Source of the DNA: Stemphylium vesicarium
Taxonomy: Eukaryota; Ascomycota; Dothideomycetes; Pleosporales; Pleosporaceae
DNA: 64,000 nucleotides
NCBI GenBank assembly: GCA_004380135.1
Contig: QXCR01000003.1
Span: forward strand, 310,001 to 374,000
Reading direction: 5' to 3'
Shown here: positions 23,760-35,442 of the stretch, piece by piece
How positions within the stretch are numbered: the first letter of the stretch is position 1
How the letters are laid out: each line of letters begins with the position of its first letter
Translations under genes and position numbers: made by a program
Notes under the pieces: generated by a model
What the model was told of the DNA's origin: nothing
Seen by the model: only the letters and a program-made list of their open reading frames with translations
Database searches by the model: none

Positions 23760-25233
23760 TCAATTTTCCCACTCACTGTCATCCTTAACCTCCATCTTCG
23801 CCATAACGTCCATCCAAACCTCCACCACGTCATCCTCCGGATACATCTCCCCCCACTGATCCACAAGCTTCCTAGCTATACTCTTCGCAACCCCACTCCC
23901 CAACCCCTCAACCGCCAACCGCCAAATCTTCCTCACAATAATCGCCCCAGCACCCAGCCCAAACGCTTGATACCCTTCCGACGCAGTCTCCAGAAACGCG
24001 TTCTTACGCTCCTCCTCCATCACGAGCGTCCGTGCGACGTCTTCATCCTGCTCGTCGGCTGCTGAACCCTTCCACGCCCAGAACGGGGCGCGCAAGGCAA
24101 CGGGGCGCGGGGCGAAGGACGCAATATCCCAGTCTACAACCCCTGTTATAGCAACGGTTGACGGGCCCGTGATGCGTGCGAGGACGTTGCGTGGGAAGAG
24201 GTCGCCGTGCGACAGGTGGAATGTGTCACCCAGCCAACCCTTTTTGTGGAGAGAGTGCAAGATGGCTTTTAGTGCTATCCAGAGGGGTTTTGTGCGCGAG
24301 GTGTTGTAAGGCAGTGTTTTTTCGTAGGTCATCCAGCCGTCGATGTGGGATAGGAGGTAGGTTAGCGGGGTGTGGGGTTGGGCTGGGGAAGAGCCGGGGA
24401 AGGGTGCTGCGTCAGGTTCTTCTTCTGCTTGGTATTGTGTTGGGATGGGGATGTCGTCGAGCTAGATTGGTGAACTGAGAGATGAGAGGTTGAGGTTGGA
24501 GGGAGAGACTGTGCCTGCTGCTGATGTAGTCAGTGTGGAGATTTTCTCTACTGTCTTTGTTAGTCCTGTAATTGCGAAGGTCTTTTGCGCGAGGTTGAGG
24601 GTGCGCCAGAGGTAGTTTAGATTCGTCCCTGTTAGTGGAGTTTGCAACATGTAGGGTCGATCCACTGCATTGGTGGATTCAAGATCATACTCGACTACCT
24701 TTGGCACCGGGAGTGCGAGATGATTGCCTACAGCCCGTAGCGTAGCTACGTCGCGATCAACATCGTTCACAGCCTCCTCCTACAACTCACCGCGCGCATC
24801 GAGCGGCAGGCGTAAAGCAAAGTCCCGCGCCTTGGGCGGTATACGTAGAAGCCGTGTCAACTTCTCGCTAAATGCAACCCCCGAATCGCGCTTCTCGGCT
24901 ACGTTGGCGGGCTGTATGTTCAAGCCGATTACAATGTTATACGAGCCGTCGCCTATTAGGCTGATCTGAGGCGGGCTGGTTTCTGAAGACGAGAAGAGGT
25001 CTGAGATTAGCTGGAGGACCTGAAATTTCATGCGCAGCACGCGCTCGCCATCTTCGTGGAAGTCGCCGTTAGACTTGTAGATTGCTGTGTCGGAGAAGGG
25101 GTCGAGATGATCTGAGTCTTGGTCTTGCTCTGGGATCCCTGTTGCTGGTGTCTTTGAGTTTTGCAGAGAGAGCTGCGATTTTGGCTTCGATCTCGGCTAT
25201 ATCGGAAGAGTGAAGCGTGGATGGGATTGTCAT
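23760..25233 (-). pseudogene. APH-fold phosphotransferase (aminoglycoside/choline kinase-like), disrupted
   Basis: A protein-kinase-like small-molecule phosphotransferase can be read on the minus strand from an ATG at 25231-25233. Conserved parts are the Gly-loop region (SLIGDGSYNIVIGLN), PVPKVVEYDL, the catalytic loop HGDLFPRNVL (HxDxxxxN) and the metal-binding VDWDIASF. The frame is broken three times. There is a shift in the N-terminal part near 25130-25180. There are in-frame TAG codons at 24780-24782 and 24462-24464, with open, conserved coding on both sides of each. Both TAGs are one CpA-to-TpA change away from CAG, the direction of repeat-induced point mutation. No intron of sensible length removes them. 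Confidence 0.7.
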
Positions 25234-25606
25234 TGTCGGGTTTGGTGGCGAAGCACGGCTTCGTTAGGAATGAAGTTTGGAGTTTTTTTTTCCTACTCGA
25301 GGGGAAGTTTGAAGGTGAATGATTAAGGTCCGATCCATACTCGCATCGTTGGTAGAAGTGCTGGCGTTGTGGGATTTCCTGTGCTCATTGTGGGTGCACA
25401 ATGTTCAGACATCGTTGAGACGTGTGTGGAGGTTGAAGTCATTTCACTGGCTCAGCATCATTGTAATTGTCTTGGAAGTTTGCTGGGAATTTCTGGAAGG
25501 CTTTCCTGTCTGCTTGTATAGCATGGCAGATTTTAAGAATGTAGTATTATGACGGTTACCCACCTCCTCCTTCCATCTCAATGTTCACATGTCAAAGTCG
25601 CATGAC
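25234..25606. other. Short intergenic stretch
   Basis: It lies between the kinase relic and the small secreted protein gene. The T-rich stretch near 25285 is upstream of the relic's start. No gene was recognised. Confidence 0.4.
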
Positions 25607-26053
25607 TTAGGCGATAGCGGAGGTGACATCAATAACCGCATGTCCATCACTCGGTACCTCACCCTGACCAAACACAACCTGCTCCGTAGGCTTCTCAAGC
25701 GTCTGCTGAAGTTTCAAAGCTGCGTCATTTCGTTAGCAAGACTTCCTTTCCACTCTACTTCACCACCATGGAAACAACTTACTTCCATTCCTCAACTGGT
25801 TAATCGAGAACGTAGAAGGCTCGCAGGGCACGTCGGGCGTGGCGAACGCAGCGTGTTCCAACCAGGAGCAGTGGGACTCAAGGCCGTCGGGATATGCCTC
25901 CGAGACGAAAACGGCAGTCAGGTTGTAGCTGGTGACTTGCTGGCTGACGATGCGGTAGGAGCGTGTCACATTCCAGGCGGGGTTGAAGGAGGCGGCGGAC
26001 GCAGCGGCGGCGGCGGCGGCGAAGAGAGGGAGGGCAAGGGTTGTGGAGTGCAT
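25607..26053 (-). CDS. Small secreted protein, effector-like
   Basis: The exons are 25783-26053 and 25607-25719, giving 127 residues. Residues 1-21 form a textbook signal peptide with a run of alanines (ending SAASF). The mature protein of about 105 residues has two cysteines (near SHCSWL and DVPCEP), which could form one disulfide, and N-glycosylation sequons (NVT, NLT, NGT). The intron is phase 1 and rebuilds NGTLKLQQTLEKP. The spacing of the two cysteines and the beta-rich look recall small secreted folds such as AA1-like proteins, but I cannot assign a family. It has no homologous neighbour. Confidence 0.7.
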
Positions 26054-26999
26054 TTTTGCGATTGGTTTGGTTTGGCTTGGGTGGTTTGATGGAGGTGGCG
26101 TAGTTGTGGTAGTTGTGATGGGATGAGATGGAGTGTGATTGCCAAAGGGTTCTTATATCAGTGTAATCGACCTTGCCTCGTATTTTCCAAGGCAGAGAGA
26201 AGGTCCCCACTCAGAACACCTCGTATCCTTGCGCTAGGTGGTTAGGGCTTACTGGGATGCCATTATTTCGGAGGGTCGGTTTTAAGCAGGGGTACGTTGG
26301 ATACCCTGAGAGGTGAGTTTCTGTTGGATGGTGATGACGTGTTAGCATATGAGCCCGGGGTATGATAGTCGGTTTGATGAGGTGCGCCGTCACCAAAACT
26401 GACGTGATGAGCTATCGTGCAAGTTTCTTGCACGTCGATGAAATGCGCTTGTCCCCATGTAAAACACCGAGATGTGATGCTTGCAGTTTCCAGAGCATCA
26501 CCCCATTGCGCGAAGAATAGCGCAAAACAAGCATCTTTCCCATCGTTTTCCACTACCCGTGCTAAGCTTTCGACGTCAAACGCGGATCAGGGGCTCGACT
26601 GGGGTACATCTTCTAAAAATGGCGTGTTTTCGGGCCGGTAGAAACATAAGCACCTTATTCAGATTACTCATCTTACTCATGCCATTATTCTAGCCTATAG
26701 ACTTAGGCGTGGGCCTTCGTATCAAGTGGCTGTGCGGTGTGGCACTCAGTGGAACTCCTTAGTCAACGCGGCATGAACTTCCGCCGACTGATGTGTCGCT
26801 ATACCTGACTGCGAAAGGCGGTGAAAGGGGCGGTGAAAAGTTCCGGTAGAAACAAAGAGCGAAGACCGAGAGGTGTGGTTTGTGGTATTCTGCAAGCCAC
26901 TCTGTTTCGCTGTTGCGGTGGGGAAAGAATCGTCGTTTCACAGTACGCTCGCGTCAGTCGTCCTTGCACAATCGCAAATTCGGATCCATCCTGTTACCT
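26054..26999. other. Intergenic region upstream of the secreted protein
   Basis: This holds about 0.9 kb with no recognised gene. It should contain the secreted-protein promoter and the 3' flank of the ankyrin-type gene. Confidence 0.4.
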
Positions 27000-29957
27000 C
27001 TACCACCTGAACCTCAGCCCGTCGAAATAACCTGGTTTGGGCGAGAAATCAGTAATGAAGCCATCGGAATCCGTATACCGTTCTCGCAGGAAGAAGCAAG
27101 GCGCGCTAAGGAGTTCATTGGCTTCGTACTCTCCTAGCCAGGCCCTGCCGTGGGCGCGGTATAGTAGTGCCGCTACCTCGGTGAACATCCCAAATGCGGT
27201 GTTTTCGTGTAAAGTGATGACGCTAGATGGGAGGTGGGACTCTGCACCAAGAAATACTTCTTCGGTAGCGGCATCTTCGACATCGTTGACGCTGTTGACG
27301 TCGTACCGGCCAGTGTACTCAGGAAGTTCAGCTCGTTGGGCCGAAGGATGCAAATTAAAGAGCCTGTAGCACACGCATCCGAATCGATGGTTGGCGTTGG
27401 TACATTCTGCGACGGCTATGCGAACGGGTGCGACCAATGCACTTGGAAGAGAGTTGTAATCATGTGTGCACCGAGTACAGTTGTAAGGACCGATTTGCGC
27501 ATCTCCACCTCGAGATAAGGTCCTTTGATATGAAACTGCATCGAGAAATTCAGCTCTCGAGAGCCCCGTTTGCCGCAGGTATTGTTCGAGCTACAGCCAG
27601 AGGTAGCATTCCAGGTTCTCAGTAGAGTCAAGCACCGCGCGACACCATGCTGCGTAAATGGAAGGCAGGCCTTGTAGATACTGCCTGTGGGTCAGATCGT
27701 CGTTGACCCATTCGAATCGTCCTATCTGACAGAACGACCCCGCTGTGAGCACCATGGGCAACACAACTCTTCCTACAACTCTGAGAGCGAGCCACAGGCC
27801 TACAGCACCTATGTGTTTCCGATTAATTGACTTGGATTCAACATCGGAGATGTCAAGCGGAATCGCTTGGGATGAATCATGTCCATTGGTCTATCTATCG
27901 CGAATGGCAGCCTATATGAGGCTTGCCGATTAAGAGCAAACAGATGGACAAAGACAAATAGAACAAAGATGGGATGGAACAATGGGGCAAACAGCAATCA
28001 GCTGTACAGACCGGAAGCTTCCCGGCTCCTCACCGGAGCTCCGACTGACAGGAGAGAGCCAGTATTTGATCCAAGAAGCAGCCATGTCGTTCGTGACAAA
28101 GGACAGTTCTAACAGCATGCTGCAGACCACACCAGAAACTAGACGCGTTGAACTCGACGTATTCCTCAGTCGCAGTGCCGTGGGGAAGCCACGTAATGCT
28201 GTTTTGCGAGATTGGTACGCTTTCTCGTGCGTATGCCCTCTTCAACCATGCATGCACTGTCCAGCCGTCGCTCTTCGCATCTGTCAGCTCAATGCAATCG
28301 GAGAATAATCTTAGCATTGAGATCTTGACTTTGGCGTGCAGATCATGGGCTGATGCGACAAAGAGAGAGACTGGAGAGCTACGATAGTTAGTATGCGACT
28401 TGCTGGGGTGTATTGCACTGATCTCACAGGATGGCTGAGGACGGTCCCTCATAGAAGAGTGCGGTCTTGTCGGCGCCTGCCTCAATCAACATAGCGCACA
28501 GATCCACGTGGCCACCAGCTGCGGCGAACTACATGCCCCGTCAGTATATTTGCTACTCGGCGCATACGCCTCAACACCGATTTCATTAAATTTACATGCA
28601 GAGGTTTCCAACCCTTGGGGCTGGTGTCAACAACACTTCCAAGCCCTTTGCTGAGGAGAGTCTCCACAGCTCGTGTCGGGCCGGTTCTACAAAGCTCAAA
28701 GAGCATGGAGTTTTCTGGAACGACCCGAGTGACTGTCAGTCTGCAGTTAAATAGCCAGCTTCGATCAGCGGATGCCACGATCGCTTCTAGGCCATGTCGT
28801 ACACCTAGCCATTGGATCCATGTATTGGGGTAGAAGATGAAAGATGTGACGCATTGCGTGTTTTGGTTGGCATCTTTCGCGTTGGCCGGGAGGTAAAGAG
28901 TGGTTTTGCGTATCCACGCACAGCCGAAAGAGGTGCGAAAGCTCGTTGCGTGATGGTTAACGCGGTATCGTAAGTTCTCCGAGTAGACGAATGTCCTTGC
29001 ACGAAGAATGCCGTTGCGATCTACCGTGTAACCATCTCGGGTTGATATTTCGAGCGAACCTGACTCAAAAGTTGGGATAGCGATCTGTCTGATCGCATGA
29101 AGCATTAGTTCCTGGATTTTCATATTGGCTATGGCTTGGTTCGGTATGTTCTTCTCGAAACCCATCAATGCAGTCTTTGCCACATCGGTCTCCCAGAACG
29201 AAGCACCCGGGAGACTGCCTTGCTCCGTGTATTTTGGAAGGGCGCCCGGCTGATGCCTTGTGGAGCATACACGACCCATAGATCGACTGGAAGGCGAGAC
29301 TGAATCCGACTTGACGAGAGTGAGGTGGTGTTGACCATGGAAGATGTTCGCATTTGCTGATATGATGTAGTTCTGCGACTGAGACTGTACTACGCTTTGT
29401 GGACATCAGTCACAACTCATTGTAGCATACAGGTAGAAGAACGGTAAAACATACCATTGATGGACCAGGGCAAGAGTCAAAGTCGATTTCGTCTCGCTCA
29501 ACGATTCGCGAAACCTTTGGACATGCTTGCTATGCGTAGCCGCTTTGAAAACCACCCATTTATGTTTCCGGCGTGAAGAGGATCGGAATCCTTCTTGGAA
29601 TCTTTCGAAAATATTGATGAGTTCTTGGATAGTTAGAATACGACAAGGCTGAGATTGAGGCGATGTACCACAGTTTTACCTCGACAGTGCTTTATGCCCT
29701 CGGCTATACACTCTCCAACCGGCTCTGTGTTGGATTCAATCCTCTTGAAAATCGGTACAAGGTATTGAAGATCCTCGTTGATGGCTGCAATTTCTTGCGG
29801 GGCATCTTCTACAAATTCCCAAAATCTGTACAGTTTGACGCATGCCTCGGTGAGTTGATAGGCAACGGAGACGACAGCTAGGCCTGATTTTTGTTAGCAA
29901 GAAAAGCAATGCGGGCGATTGTGTCTTACCGTTGGCCGCGCTTAAAAGTCCTTCCAT
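27000..29957 (-). CDS. Large ankyrin-type protein with fungal STAND-like N-terminus
   Basis: A multi-exon minus-strand gene starts at the ATG at 29955-29957. Exon 1 (29930-29957) splices to 29883, giving MEGLLSAANG|LAVVSVAYQLTEACVKLY, a helical N-terminus like those of fungal NLR/ankyrin proteins. A later exon carries QELINIFERFQEGF. A large exon runs from about 29400 to 28600 and ends GWKPLH, which splices to FAAAGGHVDLCAMLIEAGAD, a clear ankyrin repeat, then to SPVSLFVASAHDLH. The part at 27000-27900 (GSFCQIGRFEWVNDDLTHRQ to the stop at 27000) contains a 45-base intron that removes an apparent TAG (WCRA|LEQYLRQTG). I think it is the C-terminus, but the joining intron near 27780-28030 is unclear. 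It could be a separate gene. Function unknown. Confidence 0.5.
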
Positions 29958-30846
29958 GATGATAGCGAACCCCGATGCCAACGTGATGAGCTCCAGCCTT
30001 GCTTATATCAAGATAACCCATCTTGGAGACCGACCAAGGGGCCAGCAATCCAGCTCACGGCCTCTGAGTCTAGCGAGTGGCTTTAAAACACTGCCTGCAG
30101 AATGGCATCTCGGTTTGCTCGTTCCGTGCTCGACACGCAGAATTGGATGAGAACAGCCTTGCGCACGGTAGCAAGGTCTATACAAAAGCAATTATTGGGG
30201 TCCAAAACGCTGCATGTAGGCTGAAGAGCGAACCGAACCCGAAGCCGCCTCGATAAACATCGATGAATGGTCAAGAAACCCATGCCAGTAGGCACGTGGC
30301 TCTAAGGATCACCGATTGACACTGCCGCATACCGCTAGAACATCGAAGACGTTCTATAGGCACCATATCGAGATTAGCTTCCAAACACGTGAGCAGTGCA
30401 GAGCAAGATAACCCGTGAGGCGCACCGCGTTCGCCTACCTTGTCCAATCCCAATAGGAGCGAACCGACGCTAAGAGTGTACTAAAAGCGGTTGGGACGGG
30501 CGGCTGCAGGCCTCGGGGGAGCGACTATGCGGCTTTCTGTGCCGCGTACTATTTCCGGATGCGACTTTTCCTAAAAATGCGATAGCAAGCCTTCTCATAT
30601 GCCCATCACGTGTGGTAAAGTCCTAACTACCCATTCGCCCTTAACTGCACATGGAAGGCATTGGATGATTAGCCTTCACTATCGCTGTATGCTTCCCGAG
30701 GTCGTTTGGTCAGTGATGGTCACCTGTATACCTTTCTTGAAAAACGTATTCCGAGGGAAAGTCTGTGCTGAAATATTTCGCTGAGAGGAGGTTGTCTGCA
30801 TCGAGAATATTCGATTATTAGGGTATCTTATAAATTTATGGTTGCT
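29958..30846. other. Intergenic region between ankyrin-type gene and OGG1
   Basis: No gene was recognised in 0.9 kb. It should hold the promoter of the ankyrin-type gene and the 3' flank of the DNA glycosylase. Confidence 0.4.
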
Positions 30847-32126
30847 CTAAGCGCGTTGCCGCTTGCTTCGTCGCGTAGCTTCCTGTTTTACTTGCACGAC
30901 TGGCTGCTCGTCGTCCTGCGGTTCCTTCTTCACGCGCTTCCGTTTGGTGGTCTCTTTCTTGATAATGTTCTCGACGACCGTCTCGTCTTCCTCCTTTTTG
31001 ATGGTGACCTGCTCTTCTTTGACTTCCACCTTGGCAACCACTCTTTCTGAGAATGCTTTTAGGTCTGCAGTGAATAGCACAGAGTGCGCCCAGCCCGCCT
31101 CTTTACCCCACAGCTTGCGGAACAGATTACCTATAGCGACGTATGTTGCTGCCGTCAAGCTACTGTGCTTTCCTTTGCCGAAACGGTAGTCGCGCTGGGC
31201 GATTTGCCAAACATGTGTGTCGACAGGAACAGACTCTGACCAGCCGAGGCCGAAGAGGCATACGCAATCGGCAACCTTTGGGCCCACACCATGAAGTGCC
31301 AGCAGCTCCTCATGTGCTTTTCGGTACCCTTCGCGCCCACCCTCGAGCATTTCCCCTGATGGCCTCTCTGCGACACCAAATTGAGGGTATTCTGGGTTAC
31401 TCAACTCTTCCAACCATTTCAGGCCTTTCCCCTCCGAGATCATGCGGGCAGTCTTCGCAATGTATTTGGCCCGGTACCCGAACCCAAGTTTCATTAGATG
31501 CGCCTCGACGTCCGGACCAGAGAGCGCAACGGGCGTGGGGAAGTCGTGATATGGAACGTCATCGATATGGCCAATCAGGGGTCCGTAGTGCAAGCATAGA
31601 TTATGCACCATGCCGGATATGCGACTAATGTTGTTGTTGCTACTGCAGATGAAGCCAATGAGGGCCTCCCAAGCATCTTGTCGCAAGATCCTTATTCCAG
31701 TGAACTTGGGTGCCCTCTTCCTGAAGTTGGCGTCTGAGGCCGCCCATTGCTCGTATAGTTGGCCGAGATTGGGCGTGAGGTTGAAGTAGTGTTTGACGAG
31801 CGCGAGGGTGTCGTCTCCTTCGGGGGCGACTGAGGGCGCATTCGAGGGAGGCGGAGTGGGTAGTGTAGTGGTGATGGATGGGTATGTGGCTCGGTAGTGC
31901 AGATGTTCGGCATCCTGACGGAGGGAGAGTATGCGACCATGGAGGGCCATTGACCATTCATCTTCAGTAGACTTGCGCCATCTAACAATGTATTAGCGTC
32001 TTGCGGCAAATGCACCATGTGTGAATTGGAATACCTAAAAGACTGCCCGCATCGCAAGGTCGTATTGATACAAAGCTCAGTCAAACTCGTGGGCAGCTTC
32101 TGCCATTCTGCCGCACGCAAAGCCAT
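30847..32126 (-). CDS. OGG1: 8-oxoguanine DNA glycosylase/lyase
   Basis: It removes 8-oxoguanine opposite cytosine and nicks the abasic site, starting base excision repair in the nucleus and mitochondria. The exons are 32035-32126 and 30847-31981, giving 408 residues. The N-terminal domain (LPTSLTELCINTTLRCGQSF) joins over the intron to RWRKSTEDEWS. The helix-hairpin-helix is LLALHGVGPKVADCVCLFGL, with the Schiff-base Lys in GPKVAD, and the catalytic Asp is in VPVDTHVWQIA. The C-terminal tail is Lys/Glu-rich with several KKE/KRKR blocks, probably nuclear localisation signals. It is divergently transcribed from the U2AF gene, 342 bases apart. Confidence 0.95.
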
Positions 32127-32468
32127 AACGTATATGATGGTGTGGAATGGAAGAGTGAATGAACGTCCCTGACTACGGGCCTGGACCTCGCCTCGGCGAC
32201 AGGGGTCGTCGGCGCCAAGGTAGCGCTAAAGCCAGCCCCGACTTTCTCTCACACGTTTTCCGCGACGACAACGACAACCACGGCCTCAGCATCGCGTCCT
32301 AAAGTCCGGACCCGTGCGACGAGTCGATTCATCCATTGCGCCTTGATCCAGCTCTGCTAATCGCAGCTTGCCGCGCCATCTTACTTTCCACAACAGCAAA
32401 ATCTTACGCGGCTGTACGTTACCACGGCGCGATAGCTCCCATCAACACCACCACCACCACCACCCAGC
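32127..32468. promoter_or_regulatory. Divergent promoter OGG1 / U2AF large subunit
   Basis: This 342-base spacer separates two divergent housekeeping genes and must carry both promoters. A short CAC-trinucleotide run lies at about 32446-32464, directly before the U2AF start. No TATA box is evident. Confidence 0.5.
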
Positions 32469-34419
32469 ATGAACGGCGATAGCTATTCCCGAGGTAAGCG
32501 ACTTCTATCAGTACACGTACTGACTAGTGTACAGTTCCAAGAATGAAAGATACTAACATACGCAGACGGTGGCCGATCGAGCGCATCTCGCAACTACGTG
32601 AGTGCAAAAGCAAGTCGCGACACTGCAAAACACGCACTGACCGAACAGTCCTCGAGAGATGACCATCGCGATCGCGGCGACCGGGGCGACCGGGGCGACA
32701 GGCGCCGGCGCCGTTCTCGTTCGCCCCGCCACGGTGGAGGCTCCCGCCGGGATTACGAGGTAGACACCTACTCTTCCAGCCGCGACTACCGTGAGCGCGA
32801 GCGCGAAGACACATACGCACGCCGCGAGAGGCGCGACGACCGGGGCGAGCGTGGAGAGCGTGGCGGCGAACGTGGTGGATGGGGAGATTCTTACTCCAGG
32901 CGCGACCGTCCTCGAGGAGACCGCGACCGCGACGATGACCGTGGTCACCGACGAGAGAGGGGAGACCGCAACGAGAGAGGAGGCGACAGATTCGGCGATG
33001 ACCGACGGGGCGGTCGGGGTGGACGTGACGGAGGGTTTGGCGGTGGACGCGATAGGATGCGCCAGCAGAAGGAAGACTCTCCTCCGTTTAACAAGCCGCG
33101 TGAGGCTACCCCCGATCTCGCCAGCTTCACCAACATCCAGAACCGCCCGCGTCGTATGACACAATGGGACATCAAGCCTGCAGGCTACGAGAACATCACC
33201 GCCGAGCAGGCCAAGCTGTCCGGCATGTTCCCATTGCCTGGAGCTCCCCGCGCTGCGCCCATGGACCCGTCCAAGCTGGCCGCCTTCATCTCGCCCTCTA
33301 CCGGAACCGCTACAGCTGCTGCTCTCGCCACATCCGCCGCCAAGCAGTCGAAGCGTCTCTACGTCCACAACCTGCCCTCTGGCTGCACTTCCCAGGAAAT
33401 CATGGAGTTCTTCAACAACCAGCTCAATGGTCTCAACGTTGTTTCTGGCAACGACCCCTGCTTGTCCGCTCACATTGCGACTAGCAAAGAGTACGCCGCG
33501 CTGGAGTTTAAGGCTCCCGAGGATGCCACTCTTGCACTGGCCATGAACGGCATCACTATGCGTGATGACGGCGGAGCGCCTGATAAGTCAGGTCTCTCCA
33601 TCCGCCGGCCCAAGGACTACATCACTCCCACTGCCGACGAGAACGCATACCCGCCCGGCGACGAGGTGTCTTCAGTTGTCAAGGACAGCCCCAACAAGCT
33701 CAGCATTGTCAACATTCCGACATACATTGAAGAGGAGCAGATCCGAGAACTTGTCGAGACCATGGGCAAACTCAAGGCATTCATTCTGGTCAAGGACACT
33801 GGCACCGACCAACATCGGGTAAGTTGTGCAGTCATATTGTTCTTTCCAGTTTGCTAACTAACTGCAGGGTATCGCATTCTGCGAGTACGCTGATAACGAA
33901 ATCATCGACGCTGTTATTGAAGGCTTGAACGACATCCCGCTCGGTGACGGTAACCTCAAGGTTTCGCGCGCAACTGTCGGTCTCCAACAGACCACTGGTC
34001 TCGACGGTGGTGTCGGTGCCATTTCCATGCTTGCCGGAGCCAGCGCCGCTGAGAATCACGAACACAGCCGCGTTGTTTGCCTTATGAACATGGTGACTTC
34101 GGATGAATTGCTCAACGACGAGGAATACGAAGGCAAGCATTCCCCGATGTTCCAAATCTTGACAACATACTAACGTCAAATAGAAATCAAAGAAGACATC
34201 GAAGAGGAGTGCGGCAAATACGGACCCATCGTCGAGACTAAGATCCCTCGTCCCGCAGGAGCCCGCACCAACCTCGGTGTTGGCAAAATCTACATCAAGT
34301 ATCAAGATACAGAGTCTGCGCAAAAGGCTATCAAGGCTCTCGCTGGACGTCAATTCTCGCGGAGAACAGTCGTCGCGACCGAGTTTTCCGAAGAGGGTTT
34401 CGACGTCGAGGCTTGGTAA
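32469..34419 (+). CDS. U2AF2: Splicing factor U2AF large subunit
   Basis: It binds the polypyrimidine tract at 3' splice sites and recruits U2 snRNP. The exons 32469-32493, 32566-32597, 32649-33818, 33868-34132 and 34184-34419 give 575 residues. The N-terminus is an Arg/Asp/Gly-rich RS-like region (repeats such as DRGDRGDRGDRR). It is followed by a linker with RRMTQWDIKPAGYENIT, then RRM1 from KRLYVHNLP, RRM2 from NKLSIVNIP and a C-terminal U2AF-homology motif from SRVVCLMNMV ending FDVEAW. The fourth intron starts gcaagc, not gt. Reading it as GC-AG restores EEYE-EIKEDIEEECGKYG in phase. The large antisense frame over 32553-33473 is a compositional shadow. Confidence 0.93.
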
Positions 34420-35442
34420 AGGCCGTCTTTTCGCGTTGCACATTCAGTTTTTTCCTTCATCTTGTGCATTTGGCACGTTATTACCGCGGGGTCGGGTGTA
34501 CCAAAAATGGAGAGTCGGTTCAGCAATTGTACACTAATTTGATCATAGGAGAAGCCAGTCATGCACAAGAGCTTGGTGCTGCTGGTATTTAACTTGTGTC
34601 TTGAATATTTGGGCCGCATTAGCGGGTTGCGCTCCATGGCCTGACTGAAATATGATATCGCATTCTTATTGTTGAGACTTGGACGTGATTATGTAAGGTT
34701 ACGTGAAATCTGCTTGGCATGTGATAATTCAGATAGAGTGCTGACATGTGCCGCCTGCCGCTCCTTTCTCGTTCCCGATGCCAGATTCAAGGCAATGTTG
34801 CGACCACTCCAACGACTACCCACCCACCGATGGCCAGGAAAACAACGAAGACGTCTCGCAAAACACCAGAATCCATGAGGATATATAAAGCGCCCTATCG
34901 ACAGGTAGATGTGGAGACAGGATGAACCAAGTCCGTCTAAGTCCGCAGCAGCTTGGCAGCATATAGACCATTGCTACTTCTAGAATACCCAAGGTCATTC
35001 ACCACCGATCGCTTGCCCATTCATCGCCAATCGGTTAACCTTCCATCACCAATCGCTCATGACGCACTCAATCAGACCAGGCAGAACTCGACTGCAAATA
35101 CATCCAGAAAATCTCGTCTGCTCATACGTTTCTAATGCCGCCCAGTAGCATCATGCAGCCTGTATATCCACATGTCGATGACATTATTGCCTAGTTCGAG
35201 TTACCGTACCACTAGTCGGGGTGATTGTAAACTTCGGCAGGCAAGTGGGTACACTTACGCGTTTCGGCCCTTGGCTAAGAGCGAACTTGATATGCAGCCG
35301 TGATGGCAGCAACATTTAAGAAGAAGCGCAGAGGTAGCAGCATGTAAAAAGTCCAATCAACCGCACTTGCTGACCCTTCCCACCTCTGGCGCATACTCAC
35401 ATATCTTTACTCCGCACTCCTCTCACTACCCCAAATCAACAC
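34420..35442. other. Intergenic region before the SDR gene
   Basis: This 1.0 kb contains no recognised gene. It holds the U2AF 3' region and whatever remains of the SDR promoter. An ATG in frame with the SDR was looked for here and not found. Confidence 0.4.

Noticed and set aside
27600..27602. In-frame TAG in the ankyrin-type gene taken as a nonsense mutation
   Set aside because: A 45-base GT-AG intron ending at this TAG joins WCRA to LEQYLRQTG in phase, so the stop is intronic.
32553..33473. 306-residue minus-strand frame over the U2AF gene
   Set aside because: It is a compositional mirror of the Arg/Asp/Gly-rich RS-like region. No motif is seen.
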